Numbered from the stretch's first letter, positions 7,489 to 16,473 are shown. The stretch is DNA of 64,000 bases from Cyclobacterium jeungdonense (GCF_010994275.1 NZ_WMCD01000003.1:372001-436000), one strand, 5' to 3'. Notes: generated from the letters alone by a model not told the origin. Translations and numbers: made by a program.

Positions 7489-9594
7489 ATGCAAAGTTTC
7501 AGAACAGAAATAGAGAATCCGGTTGTAGAAAAAGACATCGTCGAATTGGCCGATAAAATCAACCTTTTTCGAAACGGGAAAATAGATGAAGAGAAATTCA
7601 GAAGTCTCCGGCTAGCCCGGGGAGTTTACGGCCAACGGCAAGAGGGCGTGCAAATGATCCGGATCAAACTTCCTTTTGGAAGGGTTTCTTCTTCCCAGTT
7701 GAGCCGAATCTGTGATGTCTCCGAAAAATATTCTACCGGAAGGCTTCACATTACTACCCGGCAGGACATCCAGATTCACTATGTCAGCCTGGATAGGACA
7801 CCTGAGCTCTGGTCCGAACTGGAAAAGGATGATGTCACCATCCGGGAAGCCTGTGGCAATACCGTAAGAAACGTGACCGCCTCGGAAACAGCGGGAATTG
7901 ATCCTGCGGAGCCATTCGACGTGACGCCTTACGCGGATGCTACCTTCCGGTACATGTTGCGTAACCCCATCTCCCAGGAAATGGGCAGGAAATTTAAGAT
8001 TAGCTTCTCGTCCAGTGCGGAAGATACCGCACTCTCGTACCTGCACGACCTGGGTTTCATTGCCAAAGTGAGAACAGGAGAAAATGGCGGGGAAGAACGA
8101 GGATTTAAAGTGCTTCTGGGTGGCGGACTTGGTTCCCAGCCCCGGCATGGAGACGTGGTCCATGAGTTTCTTCCCACCGATCAGTTGATTCCGTTTATCG
8201 AAGGAGTGGTTCGTGTTTTTGACCGGCATGGCGAACGGGCCAAGCGTATGAAAGCCCGGATGAAGTTTCTTATCACCAAATTGGGAGTCGAAGAATTCTT
8301 GCAATTGGTTAAAGAAGAACAAGCTGCCCTGCAGCATCAATCGTACCCGATAGACGTAACTGATTTTGAAGCCTCCAAATCGCTGCCGGATCCGGTATTG
8401 CCTGAGTTTACCGTCCCTGCGGATGAAAACTACAAACGGTGGAAACTAACCAACGTGTTGCCACAAAAACAGGCGGGTTATTTTGCCGTAGGAGTAAAAA
8501 TCCACTTAGGAGATTTTTATACCAAAGAGGCCCGTCAGTTGGCAAAGCTTATTAAGGATTTTGCTAATGACGAACTGAGGTTCACCTTAAGACAGAACTT
8601 TCTGATCCGGGATGTGAAAGAGGAGTTGCTACCGTTCTTTTACCAGGAGCTTAAAAAACTGGGACTTGCAGATTATGGCTACAATTCCATAGGAGATATT
8701 ACGGCTTGTCCGGGTACCGATACCTGTAATCTGGGCATTGCCAGCAGTACTGGTGCGGCAGATGTAATGGGGAAGGTCATTCTGGATGAGTATCCTGAGT
8801 TTTTGCTTGACAAACACCTTACCATCAAGATTTCAGGTTGTATGAATGCCTGTGGGCAGCATAACATGGCCTCCATTGGTTTTCAAGGCATGTCTATGAA
8901 AGTTGGAAAATCCGTTTTGCCAGCTTTGCAGGTATTGCTGGGCGGGGCCACTTTTGGTGACGGAAAAGGCCGATTTTCAGATAAAGTGATCAAAATCCCA
9001 AGTAAAAGAGGTCCTCAGGCTTTGCGAATCCTTCTGGACGATTACAAATCCCAGGGGGAAAAAGCAGAGAACTACGCTTCCTATTACGAGCGTAAGGGCC
9101 AGATGTATTTCTACGAGTTACTCAAGCCCCTTGCGGGAACGGACAATATTACCGAGTCGGATTTCATCGATTGGGGCAATGAGGAACCTTATGTCAAAGC
9201 CATTGGTGTGGGGGAATGTGCTGGTGTGGTGATTGACTTGGTTTCCACCTTATTGCTGGAAGCCAGGGAAAAGCTGGCCGACTCAGAGGATAGTTTGAAA
9301 GCCGAAAAATGGGCTGATGGAATTTACCAGTCCTACACGAGCATGGTAAATGCCGCCAAGGCCATTTTGACAGCAGAGGGGGTAAATACCAATAGTTACG
9401 CCAGCATTGTTTCCGAATTTGAAAATCAGTTTATTGCCAGCGGAAAAATTAACCTGGGCAAATCATTTGCAGAGCTGGTGTATCAAATCAAACAAAATCC
9501 GCCTACCGAAGCGTTTGCCGCTGCATACTATCTAACTGCGGAAAGGGTATTTGAGGCGATTAGCGAATTCAGATCAAAAGAAGTACATGCATGA
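7489..9594 (+). CDS. Siroheme sulfite (nitrite) reductase with C-terminal helical extension
   Basis: Six-electron reduction of sulfite to sulfide, cytosolic. The ferredoxin-like half-domains and the siroheme/[4Fe-4S] ligands are clear: TACPGTDTCNLGI (about residues 405-417) and KISGCMNACGQH (about 447-458). The N-terminal half has RLHITTRQDIQIH, a siroheme-binding segment. At 701 residues it is longer than CysI-type hemoproteins; after about residue 575 there is a helical extension (EKLADSEDSLKAEKW, then IYQSYTSMVNAAKAIL) that looks HEPN-like. Position between cysH and siroheme synthesis genes favours sulfite over nitrite. The stop overlaps the next start by four bases. Confidence 0.9.
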   Translation: MQSFRTEIENPVVEKDIVELADKINLFRNGKIDEEKFRSLRLARGVYGQRQEGVQMIRIKLPFGRVSSSQLSRICDVSEKYSTGRLHITTRQDIQIHYVSLDRTPELWSELEKDDVTIREACGNTVRNVTASETAGIDPAEPFDVTPYADATFRYMLRNPISQEMGRKFKISFSSSAEDTALSYLHDLGFIAKVRTGENGGEERGFKVLLGGGLGSQPRHGDVVHEFLPTDQLIPFIEGVVRVFDRHGERAKRMKARMKFLITKLGVEEFLQLVKEEQAALQHQSYPIDVTDFEASKSLPDPVLPEFTVPADENYKRWKLTNVLPQKQAGYFAVGVKIHLGDFYTKEARQLAKLIKDFANDELRFTLRQNFLIRDVKEELLPFFYQELKKLGLADYGYNSIGDITACPGTDTCNLGIASSTGAADVMGKVILDEYPEFLLDKHLTIKISGCMNACGQHNMASIGFQGMSMKVGKSVLPALQVLLGGATFGDGKGRFSDKVIKIPSKRGPQALRILLDDYKSQGEKAENYASYYERKGQMYFYELLKPLAGTDNITESDFIDWGNEEPYVKAIGVGECAGVVIDLVSTLLLEAREKLADSEDSLKAEKWADGIYQSYTSMVNAAKAILTAEGVNTNSYASIVSEFENQFIASGKINLGKSFAELVYQIKQNPPTEAFAAAYYLTAERVFEAISEFRSKEVHA

Positions 9595-10382
9595 GGAATG
9601 AGGTCAGACCAAGAGTAACGTTGGTAGGTGCTGGTCCGGGAGATCCGGAATTGATTACACTGAAAGGTGTGCTGGCATTAAATAAAGCCGATGTGGTGCT
9701 ATTCGATGCTTTGATAGACCGTACGTTGTTAAATCACGCACCGGAAAAGGCCCTGAAGGTGTTTGTAGGGAAGCGGCATGGCAGTCTCAAAAACCCACAA
9801 GAAGACACCAATCGGCTTTGTGTGCGCTATGCTCAGGAATACGGGCACGTGGTTCGGTTGAAAGGGGGCGATCCTTTCGTATTTGGCAGAGGGGCAGAGG
9901 AACTGGACTACATCCATCAATTTGGGATCAGTACGGATGTGGTACCGGGTATATCCTCTACTGTAGCAGTTCCGGCTGCTGCGGGTATTCCTGTTACCAA
10001 AAGAGGGGTATCGGAGAGTTACTGGGTGATCACTGGCACTACTAGTAACGGAGAGCTATCTCATGATTTGAAACTAGCCAGTCGCTCCAAGGCTACGGTG
10101 GTGCTGTTGATGGGCACCAAAAAACTGGAAGAAATAGTGGGAATATATGAAGCTCAGGGCCTGGTAGATAAGCCTATTGCTATTATTGAAAGGGGAACGA
10201 CCGTGGAGGAAAAAGTAGTGGCCGGCACCATGGTGGATATTCTGGACAAAGCCAGAACGCAGCAGGTGGGGGCACCTGCGATCATTATCATCGGTGAAGT
10301 GGTCCGGGAAAGTCCCAAATTGAGAGCTGTTTACGAGGAAGTACTTTGTGAACACAAACTGATTTCCCTACACAATGAATGA
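9591..10382 (+). CDS. cobA: Uroporphyrinogen-III C-methyltransferase (SUMT)
   Basis: Uses two SAM to methylate uroporphyrinogen III to precorrin-2, the first committed step to siroheme. Motifs: VGAGPGDPELITLKG (N-terminal SAM loop), RLKGGDPFVFGRGAEE, VVPGISSTVAVPAAAGIPVTKR (about residues 119-140) and LLMGTKKLEEI. At 263 residues it is a stand-alone SUMT, without the uroporphyrinogen synthase or CysG fusion. ATGA overlap with sulfite reductase upstream and 8-base overlap with the dehydrogenase downstream indicate translational coupling. Confidence 0.95.
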   Translation: MRNEVRPRVTLVGAGPGDPELITLKGVLALNKADVVLFDALIDRTLLNHAPEKALKVFVGKRHGSLKNPQEDTNRLCVRYAQEYGHVVRLKGGDPFVFGRGAEELDYIHQFGISTDVVPGISSTVAVPAAAGIPVTKRGVSESYWVITGTTSNGELSHDLKLASRSKATVVLLMGTKKLEEIVGIYEAQGLVDKPIAIIERGTTVEEKVVAGTMVDILDKARTQQVGAPAIIIIGEVVRESPKLRAVYEEVLCEHKLISLHNE

Positions 10383-10950
10383 GCTGTATCCCATCTTTCT
10401 GAAAGTACATCAACTGGAGACCTTACTGGTAGGAGCTGGATTTGTAGGGCTGGAAAAGCTCACCTTTTTGCTTAAGTCCAGTCCCCAAGCTACCGTCACG
10501 GTAGTATCCGTGGAGATTTCGGACCAAATCCGTGAAATCGCCCGAGATAATCCCCGGATTCGGTTGATACAGGATGCCTACCATCCCCGCTACCTGGAGC
10601 AAAAACACATGGTGATCGCTGCGACCAATTTTCCCGAGGTCAATAAAACGATCTACCAGGATGCTAAAAGCCGGTATTTACTGGTCAATGTGGCAGATAC
10701 TCCGGAATATTGTGATTTTTATTTGGGCGGGATTGTTACCAAGGGTAATGTGAAAATCGCTATCAGCACCAATGGCAAAAGCCCTACTACTGCCAAGAGG
10801 CTGCGCCAAATGCTAGAAGAAATCATCCCGGAAGATATCAACGAGATGGTAGAAAACATCAATAAGTATAGAGATACCTTAAAAGGTGATTTTGAATACA
10901 AAGTAGAGGCCTTGAATAAATTAACAGAGGGGCTTATAAAAAAGGACTAA
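10375..10950 (+). CDS. Precorrin-2 dehydrogenase / sirohydrochlorin ferrochelatase
   Basis: Equivalent to the N-terminal half of CysG or yeast Met8: NAD-dependent oxidation of precorrin-2 and iron insertion to give siroheme. The 191-residue protein has the Rossmann start LLVGAGFVGLEKLTFLL (G-x-G-x-x-x), the VIAATNFPEVN segment, and NVADTPEYCDFYLGGIV with the Asp used for both reactions, then STNGKSPTTAKRLRQ. Last gene of the sulfur/siroheme operon, ending just before a terminator. Confidence 0.92.
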   Translation: MNELYPIFLKVHQLETLLVGAGFVGLEKLTFLLKSSPQATVTVVSVEISDQIREIARDNPRIRLIQDAYHPRYLEQKHMVIAATNFPEVNKTIYQDAKSRYLLVNVADTPEYCDFYLGGIVTKGNVKIAISTNGKSPTTAKRLRQMLEEIIPEDINEMVENINKYRDTLKGDFEYKVEALNKLTEGLIKKD

Positions 10951-10961
10951 TTCAGAGGTAC

Positions 10962-10991
10962 AAAAAAAAGGGGCATTCAGCCCCTTTTTTT
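10962..10991 (+). terminator. Terminator of the sulfur/siroheme operon
   Basis: A8 followed by GGGGC-ATTCA-GCCCC and T7. Symmetrical A and T tracts let it work in both directions; on the minus strand it overlaps the end of a 39-codon ORF. Confidence 0.9.
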
Positions 10992-11096
10992 ACGTTCGTT
11001 TTTTAAGTTTTCAATGTAGGTCTTAATTACTCTCAATTTTTCGTTTTGATTCAAGCTCGGATAGGGCTGAAAAAACGCATCTATACTCCATTGCAT
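10977..11096 (-). CDS. Possible 39-residue small protein
   Basis: A minus-strand ORF with ATG at 11096 encodes a 39-residue peptide beginning MQWSIDAFFQPYPSLNQNEK and ending in a basic helix (RVIKTYIENLKNERKKRG). Its stop codon falls inside the shared terminator hairpin, the place expected for a short converging gene. Residue composition looks protein-like (aromatic N-half, amphipathic Lys/Glu C-half). No family recognised. It could be chance. Confidence 0.35.
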   Translation of the reverse strand: MQWSIDAFFQPYPSLNQNEKLRVIKTYIENLKNERKKRG

Positions 11097-11210
11097 TTTT
11101 TAAATGTTTATTTTACACCTTAATATACGCTTTATTTGGTTATTAGGATTCAGTACCGACGCTTTTTTTTCTTATCTTGTAAAGTAAGGGGCTAAACTAG
11201 TGTCAATATA

Positions 11211-12677
11211 ATGATGGGAAATGAAATTCATGAACTCAGCGATACTTGGATGGAAGAATCGTTTGTGCTTCAGCGTAAAGCTGGATTGAGGAACAGGGCT
11301 GCTCCGCTTCAAGACAGAATTGACCGATTGGAGGCGTTAAAGGACTGGATCAAGTCTAACCAAAAATTGATAAAGGAGGCCCTACATCAGGATCTTAAAA
11401 AATCCGGGACAGAGGCAGCCATTACGGAGATATACGTCGTCTTATCTGAAATACAGCATGCCATCCATGATTTACCCAAATGGGCAAAACCTGAAAAAGT
11501 AAAAACACCCTTCTCCCTGCTGGGAAGTCGGTCCTATGTGCAGGTCGAACCTAAGGGAACGACACTTATTCTTTCCCCCTGGAACTACCCCTTCAATTTA
11601 TCCGTAGGTCCGATGGTTTCAGCAATTGCTGCCGGCTGCACGGTCATGCTCAAGCCCTCTGAAATGGCTCCACACACCGCTTCCCTGCTTGAAAAGATGG
11701 TCGGAGCGTTGTACGGAAGGGAACAAGTGACGGTGCTTAACGGTGGCGTAGAACTGGCAAAAAAGTTGTTGAAGAAGCCGTTCGACCATGTGTTTTTTAC
11801 CGGTAGCCCACAGGTAGGAAAAAAAGTCATGGAAGCAGCGTCTAAAAATCTCAGCAGTGTTACCCTGGTATTGGGAGGGAAGTCTCCCGTTATCGTGGAC
11901 AAAGGAGTTGATCTGGAAATGACGGCTGAAAGGATCGTTTGGGGGAAGTTTATCAATTGCGGGCAAACCTGCCTGGCGCCGGATTACCTGCTCGTTCACG
12001 AGACAGATAAAGAAGCTTTGATTTCCTTTCTGACGCAAAAAATAAATGAGCTTTACAACCCCAGGGCCAAAGGGATTATATCCAATCCGGATTACGGTAG
12101 GTTAATCAATACCGCTCACCTGATTAGGCTTCAGTCGCTTTTGAAAGAGGCCTTGACTGGCGGTGCCACGATCATTGTGGGTGGGACGGTAAATGAAGAA
12201 GAACGGTATATGGAACCTACCCTCCTTGAGGGCATAACTACCGGAATGAGGCTGATGGAAGAGGAGATATTTGGTCCGATTTTGCCTCTTTTTACCTATA
12301 GGAACATCGACGAGGCGATTGCCATGGTCAGTGCCCAGCCAAAGCCCCTGGCCCTGTATCTGTTTTCCGAGGAACCCCACCTAACCGATCATGTTTCCAC
12401 CCACACAAGTTCGGGTACCGTGGTCGTCAATGATTGTGCGGTCCAATTTGGTCATCCCGGACTTCCTTTTGGGGGCGTGGGACAAAGTGGCCTGGGAAAG
12501 GCCCATGGCAAGTATGGTTTCCTTGCTTTTTCCAATGAAAAGGCCGTTTTGAAACAGAAAACGGGACGAACGGCACTCAGTGTATTGTATCCTCCCTATG
12601 GCTTAAAGGAAAAGAAAATCACCCAATTTCTAATGCGGTGGCTTCGAAGGAATAGTTTAAAACAAGCAGATAGCTAG
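11211..12677 (+). CDS. Aldehyde dehydrogenase family protein (ALDH3-like), atypical active site
   Basis: NAD(P)-dependent aldehyde oxidation family; the short C-terminus and GKFINCGQTCLAPDYLL resemble ALDH3. Seen: LSPWNYPFNLSVGP (cofactor and oxyanion Asn), FTGSPQVGKKV (Rossmann loop), catalytic Cys in GQTC, and EEEIFGPILPL (second Glu). The general-base Glu of the usual ELGGK motif is replaced: the protein reads TLVLGGKSP, Val220, codon GTA at 11868-11870. Length 488 is slightly longer than ALDH3 with a basic C-terminal tail that may associate with membrane. Monocistronic. Dehydrogenase activity is therefore uncertain. Confidence 0.88.
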   Translation: MMGNEIHELSDTWMEESFVLQRKAGLRNRAAPLQDRIDRLEALKDWIKSNQKLIKEALHQDLKKSGTEAAITEIYVVLSEIQHAIHDLPKWAKPEKVKTPFSLLGSRSYVQVEPKGTTLILSPWNYPFNLSVGPMVSAIAAGCTVMLKPSEMAPHTASLLEKMVGALYGREQVTVLNGGVELAKKLLKKPFDHVFFTGSPQVGKKVMEAASKNLSSVTLVLGGKSPVIVDKGVDLEMTAERIVWGKFINCGQTCLAPDYLLVHETDKEALISFLTQKINELYNPRAKGIISNPDYGRLINTAHLIRLQSLLKEALTGGATIIVGGTVNEEERYMEPTLLEGITTGMRLMEEEIFGPILPLFTYRNIDEAIAMVSAQPKPLALYLFSEEPHLTDHVSTHTSSGTVVVNDCAVQFGHPGLPFGGVGQSGLGKAHGKYGFLAFSNEKAVLKQKTGRTALSVLYPPYGLKEKKITQFLMRWLRRNSLKQADS

Positions 12678-12752
12678 GCAATTTACAGCTAGCCTGCGTG
12701 AAAAAATTGCACCACAGATTACGCAAATTAGCACAGATAGATGGACCCTACT

Positions 12753-12802
12753 GGGGATTACAAATTCCCTTTATCTGAACCACGGAATTACAAATTCCGC
12801 GG
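12753..12802. repeat. Twin-hairpin intergenic repeat, copy 2
   Basis: Hairpin GGGGATT-ACA-AATTCCC (12753-12769), then a linker with TTTATCTG, then CGGAATT-ACA-AATTCCG (12783-12799) flanked by partly pairing CC/GG. Architecture and linker match the element at 4274-4323; the loop is ACA instead of GCA. It lies between convergent genes, seven bases from the photolyase stop codon. Confidence 0.7.
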
Positions 12803-12808
12803 AGCGGG

Positions 12809-14338
12809 TTAAAGCTCCTCCAGCCTTTCCAAATAACTTTCCGCCTGTTTCAGGATTTCATCCTTTTGCTTCATTTTCGATAGCGTGTTGTACACGAATC
12901 CGATGCGAGGATTATTTTCCAGTTTTTCCCGGTTCCTTTCATAAAATGCCCAGTACAAGCTATTAAAAGGGCATGCCTTGTCGCCTGTTTTTTTGGTTTT
13001 TGAATAATGGCAGGAACTGCAATAGTTGCTCATTTTGTCGATGTAATTGGCAGAGGAAACATAGGGCTTGGTGCCCACGATACCTCCATCAGCAAACTGA
13101 CTCATACCTCGTGTATTGGTGATTTCCACCCATTCAATGGCATCTACATAAATGCCCAGGTACCATCGGTCCACTTCATCCGGATCAATTCCGGCCAGCA
13201 GCGCGAAATTGCCGGTGACCATCAGCCGCTGAATATGGTGCGCATACGCATGCTCCAGGGATTGCCCGATGGCATGTTTCAGGCAATTCATTTTGGTGTT
13301 TCCATTCCAAAAATAAGAGGGTAGCTTTTTTTTATGATGGAAGAAATTCATCGATGCAAATTCAGGCATTTCTGCCCAGTAAATGCCCCGCATGTATTCC
13401 CGCCATCCCAGAATCTGCCGAATAAATCCCTCCACCTGTGCCATGCCGTATTTTTCAGGATCTTTCTTTAGGCAGTCTTCCGCTTTTTGAATTACTTCCA
13501 AGGGGTGGAGCATCTTACTGTTCAGCGCAAAACTCAATCTACTATGAAAAAGAAATGGCTCCCCGCTATGCATGGCATCCTGATAGGTGCCGAAATAGGG
13601 TAATAATTCCTCTAAGAAATATTCCAACAAGGTAACCGATTCCTCCCTGGAGCAGGGCCAGGGAAAATTTTGAGGATCCACGGTTCCTATGGTTTCTATT
13701 TCCGCTTTTTCAATGGTTTTGAGAAGCTCGCTGAGATCCCGGCCAAAAGCCGGCAAAGGGGGAACGGGGACCTCTTCCCGGTATTTATTCCGGTTGTCCT
13801 GGTCGTAATTCCATTTTCCTCCCATCGGCTTTTGGCCTTGCATTAGGATGTCGAACGTTTCACGCATGGATCGGTAAAACGATTCCATCAGGTAGTTTTT
13901 CTTGCCCGAGAAAAAGGTTTTTACCGACTTCCTGTCGCTTAAAAAATGTTCGGTATCAAAACTCTTGGTCTTGATGTTTAGCTGTTTACAGATCTTTTGA
14001 AGCTGTATGTCAAGCCTGTACTCGTCGGGTAATAGGTATTCAAACCGCTTAAACCTTTCGCTTTTGACTACATGCAGGATGGTATCTTCCAGATGCTGCC
14101 GGTTTTCTTTATGGTCGATGGGCAGGTAAATGACTTCGTGCCCCTGCTTTTCCAACCAATCAGCAAAGTTTCGCATGGATTGAAAAAATGCCAATACCTT
14201 TTGTACATGGTGCTTTACGTAATCCGTTTCCTGTCTTATTTCCATCATCAGGTAAACCACCGACTCGTTCCGTTTTCCAAACCAGGAGTGTCGTTGATTT
14301 AGCTGATCACCCAAAATAAGCCGTGCTGTTTTCTCCAT
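12809..14338 (-). CDS. FeS-containing cryptochrome/photolyase (FeS-BCP, (6-4)-type)
   Basis: Light-driven DNA repair family related to Agrobacterium PhrB, which repairs (6-4) photoproducts using FAD, a lumazine antenna and a [4Fe-4S] cluster. Length 509 fits. The N-terminal antenna domain starts ARLILGDQLNQRHSW. The C-terminal half has GWREYMRGIYW, the adjacent His pair in AYAHHIQRLMVTGNFALLAG, and PYVSSANYIDKMSNYCSSC. Four cysteines at NCLKH, YCSSC and ACPF match the expected cluster ligands. It is a single gene, convergent with the aldehyde dehydrogenase. Confidence 0.93.
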   Translation of the reverse strand: MEKTARLILGDQLNQRHSWFGKRNESVVYLMMEIRQETDYVKHHVQKVLAFFQSMRNFADWLEKQGHEVIYLPIDHKENRQHLEDTILHVVKSERFKRFEYLLPDEYRLDIQLQKICKQLNIKTKSFDTEHFLSDRKSVKTFFSGKKNYLMESFYRSMRETFDILMQGQKPMGGKWNYDQDNRNKYREEVPVPPLPAFGRDLSELLKTIEKAEIETIGTVDPQNFPWPCSREESVTLLEYFLEELLPYFGTYQDAMHSGEPFLFHSRLSFALNSKMLHPLEVIQKAEDCLKKDPEKYGMAQVEGFIRQILGWREYMRGIYWAEMPEFASMNFFHHKKKLPSYFWNGNTKMNCLKHAIGQSLEHAYAHHIQRLMVTGNFALLAGIDPDEVDRWYLGIYVDAIEWVEITNTRGMSQFADGGIVGTKPYVSSANYIDKMSNYCSSCHYSKTKKTGDKACPFNSLYWAFYERNREKLENNPRIGFVYNTLSKMKQKDEILKQAESYLERLEEL

Positions 14339-14428
14339 TATTGCTTTATTATTTTCTTAAATAAAGCAGCATTTTCCTCCTTTGTTTACATTTTTTTTCA
14401 AATAAAAATAGTGTTAGCTAGATTCCCT

Positions 14429-14668
14429 TCATGAACTGATTCTATGATCCGAATCCAGCAGCTCAATGTAATCTCCAAAATAATAGTTGAACGTGATGAT
14501 CAAATGGTTTAAATCACCGGATTGCATCTCCCTTTGGATGTTAAGGGTGTCCATGCCCAACGCTTCACTTAAAGTCTCAGCGTATTCCAGCAGGTCCTCG
14601 CCTATAATGCGCGCATCTTTCTGGTCCAGGTGGATCTGCATAATCGCTTTTGTTTTGGACGCCATCAT
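14429..14668 (-). CDS. Small conserved-looking protein of unknown function
   Basis: 79 residues, acidic, probably cytosolic, no signal peptide or membrane segment. The start MMASKTKAIMQIHLDQKD leads into a helical middle (EDLLEYAETLSEALGM) and an end rich in aromatic and acidic residues (FNYYFGDYIELLDSD). The frame has normal codon use, unlike the very AT-rich DNA upstream, and lies 90 bases upstream of the photolyase start in the same orientation, so cotranscription is possible. Family not recognised. Confidence 0.6.
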   Translation of the reverse strand: MMASKTKAIMQIHLDQKDARIIGEDLLEYAETLSEALGMDTLNIQREMQSGDLNHLIITFNYYFGDYIELLDSDHRISS

Positions 14669-15031
14669 TTCTATGATATGTTAAAAGTTAAATTTCTCTT
14701 GTTACCTTATTTTTCGGATATCGGGTATCCGACCCGCTTGCCGGCCGCCATTTCTTTCCAGTATTTCAATTTTAAACTGGCATTTCTGTTTTACATAAAA
14801 TCTTTTTTGCAATTGATTTTTTGAAATATTATTTTATGTAATTAGAATACTTTTAAATGAAATACTACAAACATGATTTATTTCTATAAATAATAGAATA
14901 AAATTTGAATTCGCAAATTCTCTGAAAAAATATTTAACGATGGCTTTTTGAGCAAAAAACCATTTATTCTTTGGACGGATGAAAAATGGATTTACTAGTT
15001 GGAAATTTGAAATAAATACCAAAAAATAAAT
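14669..15031. other. Very AT-rich intergenic region
   Basis: About 360 bases of A/T-dominated sequence between the 79-residue gene and lysA. Short frames exist, such as 62 codons on the minus strand at 14834-15022, but they are rich in Phe, Ile and Lys as expected from AT bias. I see no gene, RNA or repeat. Confidence 0.5.
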
Positions 15032-15032
15032 A

Positions 15033-15067
15033 AAAAAAGTGGGTAATTTTTTTACCCACTTTTTTTA
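15033..15067 (-). terminator. Terminator of lysA
   Basis: AAAAAAAGTGGGTAA pairs with TTACCCACTTTTTTT around a TTTT loop. The strand-symmetrical structure covers the lysA stop codon, so it terminates the minus-strand transcript just at the end of the gene. Confidence 0.85.
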
Positions 15068-16297
15068 TAATTCGATTACGGTCTGGTTTCTAATTAAGTC
15101 TTCGAAGGTTTCTCGCTTTCGTATGAGGTAATCGGAACCATCCAAAATCAATACCTCCGGGGGTCTGTATCGGGAATTGTAATTGGAAGCCATGCTATAT
15201 CCGTAGGCCCCTGCATTCTTTATAGCTAATACATCTCCTTCTTTTACTTCTCTGAGTTTACGGTCAGCTGCGATTGTGTCTGTTTCACATATATATCCTA
15301 CGATGGTATATACCCTTTCCGGACCATCCAGTTTGGAAATATTTACCACTCCGTGATAGGCGTCATACATCATGGGGCGCAGCAAATGATTAAGACCGGA
15401 ATCCACGCCCACAAAGGTCGTCGCGGGTGTTGGTTTGACCACATTGGCTTTCACGAGTAAGTATCCGCTTTCGCTTACCAGAAATTTGCCTGGTTCAAAC
15501 CATATTTCCAGATCTTTCCCATATTCTTTACAAAAATCCCGAAATGCAGCTGAGACCTTTTTACCCACCTCCTGAATATCGGTGGTAATATCTCCCTCCT
15601 TGTACCCTACTTTGAATCCGCCTCCAAAATCTAAAAATTCAAGCCCTTTAAATTCACGGGCGGCATCAAACAGGATTTCTGCCCCTTTTAAGAAGACTTC
15701 CGCGTCCAATATGTCCGATCCGGTGTGTACATGCAGTCCCACCACTTGTAGTTCATAGGCCTGCACAATTTTCAAAACATGCTTCAACTGCAATATGGAA
15801 ATGCCAAACTTGCTGTCGATGTGTCCTACAGAAATCTTGGAATTGCCTCCTGCCAGAATATGGGGATTTAGCCGAATGCACAAAGGAACCTTGTGGCCGT
15901 ATTCAGTACCAAAATGTTCCAACATGGGTATGTTGTCAATATTTACCATGACGCCCATTTCCACTGCTTTCTTGATTTCCTCAAAATCAACTCCGTTTGG
16001 CGTATACATGATCTCTTCAGGTGAAAAACCAGCATGAAGACATAGCTGAATTTCTTCTATGGAAACGGCATCCACTCCGGTGCCTGCTTTTCGCATCAGC
16101 TTAAGAATGGATATATTGGAGAGGGCCTTAGTCGCGTACTTGATTTTCATCTTCACCCCGGAAAAAGCTTTCTTGAGTGATTCCACCTGGTCCAGGATTT
16201 TATTTCCGTCATACAAATAAACCGGGGTACCGTATTTTTTGGCGATATCTAGCAGGGGAATTTCCTGAATGCAATAGCGTTGGTTTTTGATTTCCAT
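15065..16297 (-). CDS. lysA: Diaminopimelate decarboxylase
   Basis: PLP-dependent decarboxylation of meso-diaminopimelate to lysine, last step of lysine synthesis. Fold type III alanine-racemase-like barrel with the PLP lysine in KYATKA, the HTGSDI segment, DFGGGFKVGY (phosphate-binding glycine loop), EPGKFLV, and CETDTIAADR (the substrate-binding Cys of the second subunit). Start chosen at the ATG at 16297 (410 residues) rather than the longer frame from 16414, because a TATCTTTG promoter element at 16316-16323 lies inside the longer version. Single gene. Confidence 0.93.
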   Translation of the reverse strand: MEIKNQRYCIQEIPLLDIAKKYGTPVYLYDGNKILDQVESLKKAFSGVKMKIKYATKALSNISILKLMRKAGTGVDAVSIEEIQLCLHAGFSPEEIMYTPNGVDFEEIKKAVEMGVMVNIDNIPMLEHFGTEYGHKVPLCIRLNPHILAGGNSKISVGHIDSKFGISILQLKHVLKIVQAYELQVVGLHVHTGSDILDAEVFLKGAEILFDAAREFKGLEFLDFGGGFKVGYKEGDITTDIQEVGKKVSAAFRDFCKEYGKDLEIWFEPGKFLVSESGYLLVKANVVKPTPATTFVGVDSGLNHLLRPMMYDAYHGVVNISKLDGPERVYTIVGYICETDTIAADRKLREVKEGDVLAIKNAGAYGYSMASNYNSRYRPPEVLILDGSDYLIRKRETFEDLIRNQTVIEL

Positions 16298-16315
16298 TGG
16301 TTCTGATTTAGCTCG

Positions 16316-16323
16316 CAAAGATA
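16316..16323 (-). promoter_or_regulatory. -7 promoter element of lysA
   Basis: On the minus strand this reads TATCTTTG, a perfect TAnnTTTG match, 18 bases upstream of the ATG at 16297. The mRNA leader would be only about 10-15 bases. Confidence 0.65.
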
Positions 16324-16473
16324 GATAAAGCAAATTAAACTTAAAATCAATTTTGAGCGACAGTTTCAGTCGGGAATTTTGAGGAGAATAGGTACGTTGT
16401 TTTATAGATATCAAGCAACTTCAGGTGCCCTGTTAAAAAAAGTTAAGGAAATGATTTCCTGGTGGATATCGTT

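Noticed and set aside
7612..8340. Minus-strand open frame of 242 codons inside sulfite reductase
   Set aside because: Shadow of a well supported gene; no recognisable domain.
14834..15022. Minus-strand 62-codon frame in an AT-rich gap
   Set aside because: Composition is what AT bias gives; no promoter, terminator or protein-like pattern.
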